Origin: JAHBWV01 sp964588385
GTDB taxonomy: Bacteria; Planctomycetota; Phycisphaerae; Phycisphaerales; UBA1924
Length of the DNA stretch: 39,754 nucleotides
NCBI GenBank assembly: GCA_964588385.1
Contig: CAZPPG010000034.1
Coordinates: 1 to 39,754 of the forward strand
Direction: 5' to 3'
The notes under the pieces are model-generated. The model did not search any database. It saw only the letters and a program-made list of their open reading frames with translations, and was not told the DNA's origin. Shown piece after piece: positions 38,701 through 39,754 of the stretch. Positions within the stretch are counted from its first letter, which is position 1. Each line of letters opens with the position of its first letter. The translations under genes were made by a program, and so were the position numbers.

Positions 38701-38975
38701 TCGTCCGCGGCTCCATGGAACGCCTCGTCCCCATCCTCATGACCGCGCTCTCCGCCGCGCTCGGCCTTCTCCCCCTCGCGCTCGCCGCCGGAGAGTCGGG
38801 CAGCGAGCTGCTGGCCCCGCTCGCGCTCGTCGTGCTGGGCGGCCTGCTCTCCTCCACACTGCTGAATCTGATCGTCGTTCCCGCCGGATATGCGCTCCTG
38901 CACCGAGCCTCACCGCCGCAGGCACCCGGCATTGATCCCAGAACGCGTCCACCCGTTCACGCACCCACACACTGA
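35712..38975 (+). CDS. Heavy-metal efflux RND pump (CzcA/CusA family)
   Basis: A 1087-residue inner-membrane proton-driven exporter. Twelve spans are arranged as one, large loop, six, large loop, five, as in all RND pumps. DVFPELNAPTVVILTEAGG and the PIESAVNGLMGV segment after the first span are typical of the heavy-metal (HME) branch. The fourth span carries the proton-relay region GELVDDAIIDVENVHRRL (residues about 401-418), with several acidic residues, as in CzcA-like proteins. The second periplasmic loop starts after SFLPEFNEGSFTVFV. The metal cannot be told with certainty. It ends 13 bases before the His-rich lipoprotein gene, so the operon clearly continues. Confidence 0.93.
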   Translation: MLKHLIAFSLRHAALVVLIAAALLVYTVARLPRMSVDVFPELNAPTVVILTEAGGLAADEVEQHVTFPIESAVNGLMGVRRVRSASAISLSLVWVEFEWGTDIYRARQLVGERIAEARESMPPGVEPVMTPISSITGEIMLLAVSSPDKTVSDLDLRAYAEFDLRSKLLAIPGISQVSAIGGRLPEYQINVKQDRLALYGMTVQDVVEAAQRAHSTASAGYLSDVDRAELPMRQAARVTGVRDIAATMITMKDGLPITIGEVADVSLGGAPRRGAAANQGVPAVVLTIQKAPGTNTLRLTETIDKALMQIEKSAPKGVFINKEVFRQSHFIQRSVDNVFKVLLEATVIVGVILILFLLNVRTTIITLTALPLSLAAALLTLDGLGLTLNVMTLGGLAVAIGELVDDAIIDVENVHRRLAENARLPAEQRRDFVEVIFTASNEIRSSVVYATVLICVVFLPLMFLEGLEGRFFKPLAATYIVSIMASLVVALTVTPALCRLLLKPPAQTSASPRAADAHRHPHTDGFLVRWLKRRYEPSLRWSLVHRKLVVAAALTATALSLLLARTFGTSFLPEFNEGSFTVFVSSPPGTSLAESDRAAQGIETRLIGIEGVRSVTRRTGRAERDEHAEPVSNSELDILIAPDADKSAIRRQIAAIATGVPGVTVQIGQPIEHRLSHILSGTPAAIAINVYGEDLSILRRLAGEIESELRAIPGARDVTANREVLITSVPIRYRHQDLAAAGLTPADAAAQVQVALFGEEVAEVNQGIRRYSIVVRLDESERERVEQVQDLMLRGTAEAGKPGPTVRLRDVADIGPERTPNIIARENAQRKAVISCNVADGHNLGDLVASVRAAVEPIVRREGYLVEFGGQFEAQQSASRTLLIAGAGIVVLMLLLLHLSTGSLKVAALVMVNLPLATIGGVVAIYITDSITHAGLIPNTLALFGLGPASYVAPVLSIASLVGFITLFGIAVRNGILLVNHYRHLIQVDNTPLSEAIVRGSMERLVPILMTALSAALGLLPLALAAGESGSELLAPLALVVLGGLLSSTLLNLIVVPAGYALLHRASPPQAPGIDPRTRPPVHAPTH

Positions 38976-38988
38976 CAAAGGAGTCCAT

Positions 38989-39510
38989 ATGCGACACAAT
39001 CCGATCATCACTGCTCTCGCCCTCGCGTCCCTCGTCCCTTTCATCTCCGCATCCGGGTGCAAGAAGGAAGAGCCAGCCAGCGTCCCAGCTCAAGCCGATG
39101 ATGCGGCTCACGACCACGACCACGACCACGATCACGACCACGCCACTTCCGAGGCCGGTCACGGCGGACCGGTCATCGCCCTCGGTGAGCAGCCGATCGG
39201 CGCGTTCGTCGCCAAAGCCACACGCGATGAGGGCCAGATCGTCGCCGGCAAGGATGCTCCCATCGACGTGACGATCACCCCCGCGCCAGGTTCGAGCGGC
39301 AGCATTGCCGCCGTGCGCTTCTGGATCGGAACCCAGGATGCCAAGGGGAGCGTGAAAGCGAAGGCGGCGGTCGAGAACGCCGCCGATCCCGATCGCTGGC
39401 ATGTCCACGCCGAGATCCCAAACCCTCTTCCCGAGGGCAGCATGCTCTGGGTTGAGATCGAAGACGACAAGGGCGCCATCAGCAGCGGCAGCTTCGACCT
39501 TCGGATGTAA
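38989..39510 (+). CDS. His/Asp-repeat lipoprotein accessory to the metal efflux system
   Basis: A 173-residue lipoprotein with AAAGGAG just before the ATG. The signal sequence ends in SASGC with Cys24. Directly after comes a metal-binding-like tract of alternating His and Asp (HDHDHDHDHDH) and then EAGHGGPVIALG. The C-terminal 110 residues look like a small beta-sandwich: IDVTITPAPGSSGSIAAVRF, WIGTQDAKGSVKAKA, WHVHAEIPNPLPEGSMLWVE, ending SSGSFDLRM. No named family is recognised; related His-rich small lipoproteins are often found at the ends of czc/cus clusters. Its position directly behind the pump suggests it buffers or hands over zinc, copper or cobalt in the periplasm. Confidence 0.75.
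   Translation: MRHNPIITALALASLVPFISASGCKKEEPASVPAQADDAAHDHDHDHDHDHATSEAGHGGPVIALGEQPIGAFVAKATRDEGQIVAGKDAPIDVTITPAPGSSGSIAAVRFWIGTQDAKGSVKAKAAVENAADPDRWHVHAEIPNPLPEGSMLWVEIEDDKGAISSGSFDLRM
39109..39141 (+). repeat. In-frame CACGAC hexanucleotide tract
   Basis: Five and a half CACGAC/CACGAT units encode the His-Asp run of the lipoprotein. Slippage here would change the number of His-Asp pairs without a frameshift. Confidence 0.7.
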
Positions 39511-39716
39511 GCCGCCCAACAGCCACGCACACAGATTGAGCCCGACAGCCACGATCCGCGGGCGGCGTTATCGCTCGCCCAAGCTCCACCTCTCTCGCTC
39601 CCTTTGAGCTTCAGAACCAACGCCCCCGACTCGCCCCCGCACACGCCCTCCGCCCCCTTCCCCTGTCTGCCATCTGGCCCTTTGCCCTTTGCCATTTGTC
39701 TGCCCTTGACTCCCCC

Positions 39717-39740
39717 TCACTGACAGACTGTTGTCAGTGA
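39717..39740. promoter_or_regulatory. Operator-like inverted repeat at the window edge
   Basis: TCACTGACA and TGTCAGTGA are perfect 9-base arms with a 6-base spacer (GACTGT). The arms resemble operators of TetR-type repressors. The 207 bases between the His-rich lipoprotein stop and this site hold no recognisable gene. A GTG inside the right arm (39737) opens a frame reading MNPRAS to the window end, possibly the next gene, but only six codons are visible. Confidence 0.5.
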
Positions 39741-39754
39741 ACCCGCGCGCATCA

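Noticed and set aside
1..39754. tRNA, rRNA and riboswitch signals
   Set aside because: Scanning both strands by eye gave no T-loop/acceptor pairs, no rRNA-like segments and no leader matching a known riboswitch; a covariance-model search would be decisive.

Overview
The window looks like a GC-rich (roughly two-thirds G+C) planctomycete-type chromosome, probably of the Phycisphaerae group. This is inferred from gene content: a secreted Cys-type sulfatase beside a formylglycine-generating enzyme, the futalosine-pathway gene mqnC, a rhomboid with a helical tail, long Sel1 proteins and many DUF-only envelope proteins. No rRNA, tRNA or CRISPR array was seen. Ten Ns at 28072-28081 mark an assembly gap, so this is draft or metagenomic sequence.

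Left part (1-12918, all minus strand): the N-terminal end of isocitrate dehydrogenase, then a long run of envelope and exported proteins. Reading in the direction of transcription from 12918, these are an exported formylglycine-generating enzyme, its likely client arylsulfatase, a DUF1254/DUF1214 protein, a SYLF lipoprotein, a three-span membrane protein, an outer-membrane barrel, a patatin lipoprotein, a DUF4239 membrane protein, and the DUF3300/DUF2950 pair. Three evenly spaced ACATGT-like sites lie upstream of the enzyme/sulfatase genes.

Middle (13167-27444): mostly core genes. These are a HIT protein divergent from pgk, an ArnT-like glycosyltransferase, mutL (convergent with it), mqnC, trpF, a rhomboid protease divergent from citrate synthase (gltA), and several small or unknown genes. 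Between mutL and mqnC lies a decayed mobile zone. It holds a broken Y1/RAYT-type transposase, a REP-like hairpin with a GAAA loop, and a complete 997-bp insertion sequence with 24-bp inverted ends, a 4-bp target duplication and an internal stop in its transposase. Several short palindromes follow.

Right part (27604-39754, plus strand): an unrecognised secreted coiled-coil/acidic protein with a threefold motif (interrupted by the gap), then a secreted 14-repeat Sel1 protein. A truncated remnant of an RluA-type pseudouridine synthase marks a junction. Beyond it is a heavy-metal RND efflux cluster: a His-rich exported protein, a TolC-type outer-membrane lipoprotein, a membrane-fusion lipoprotein, a CzcA/CusA-type pump and a His-rich lipoprotein. 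The window ends in a 9-bp inverted repeat that looks like a repressor operator.
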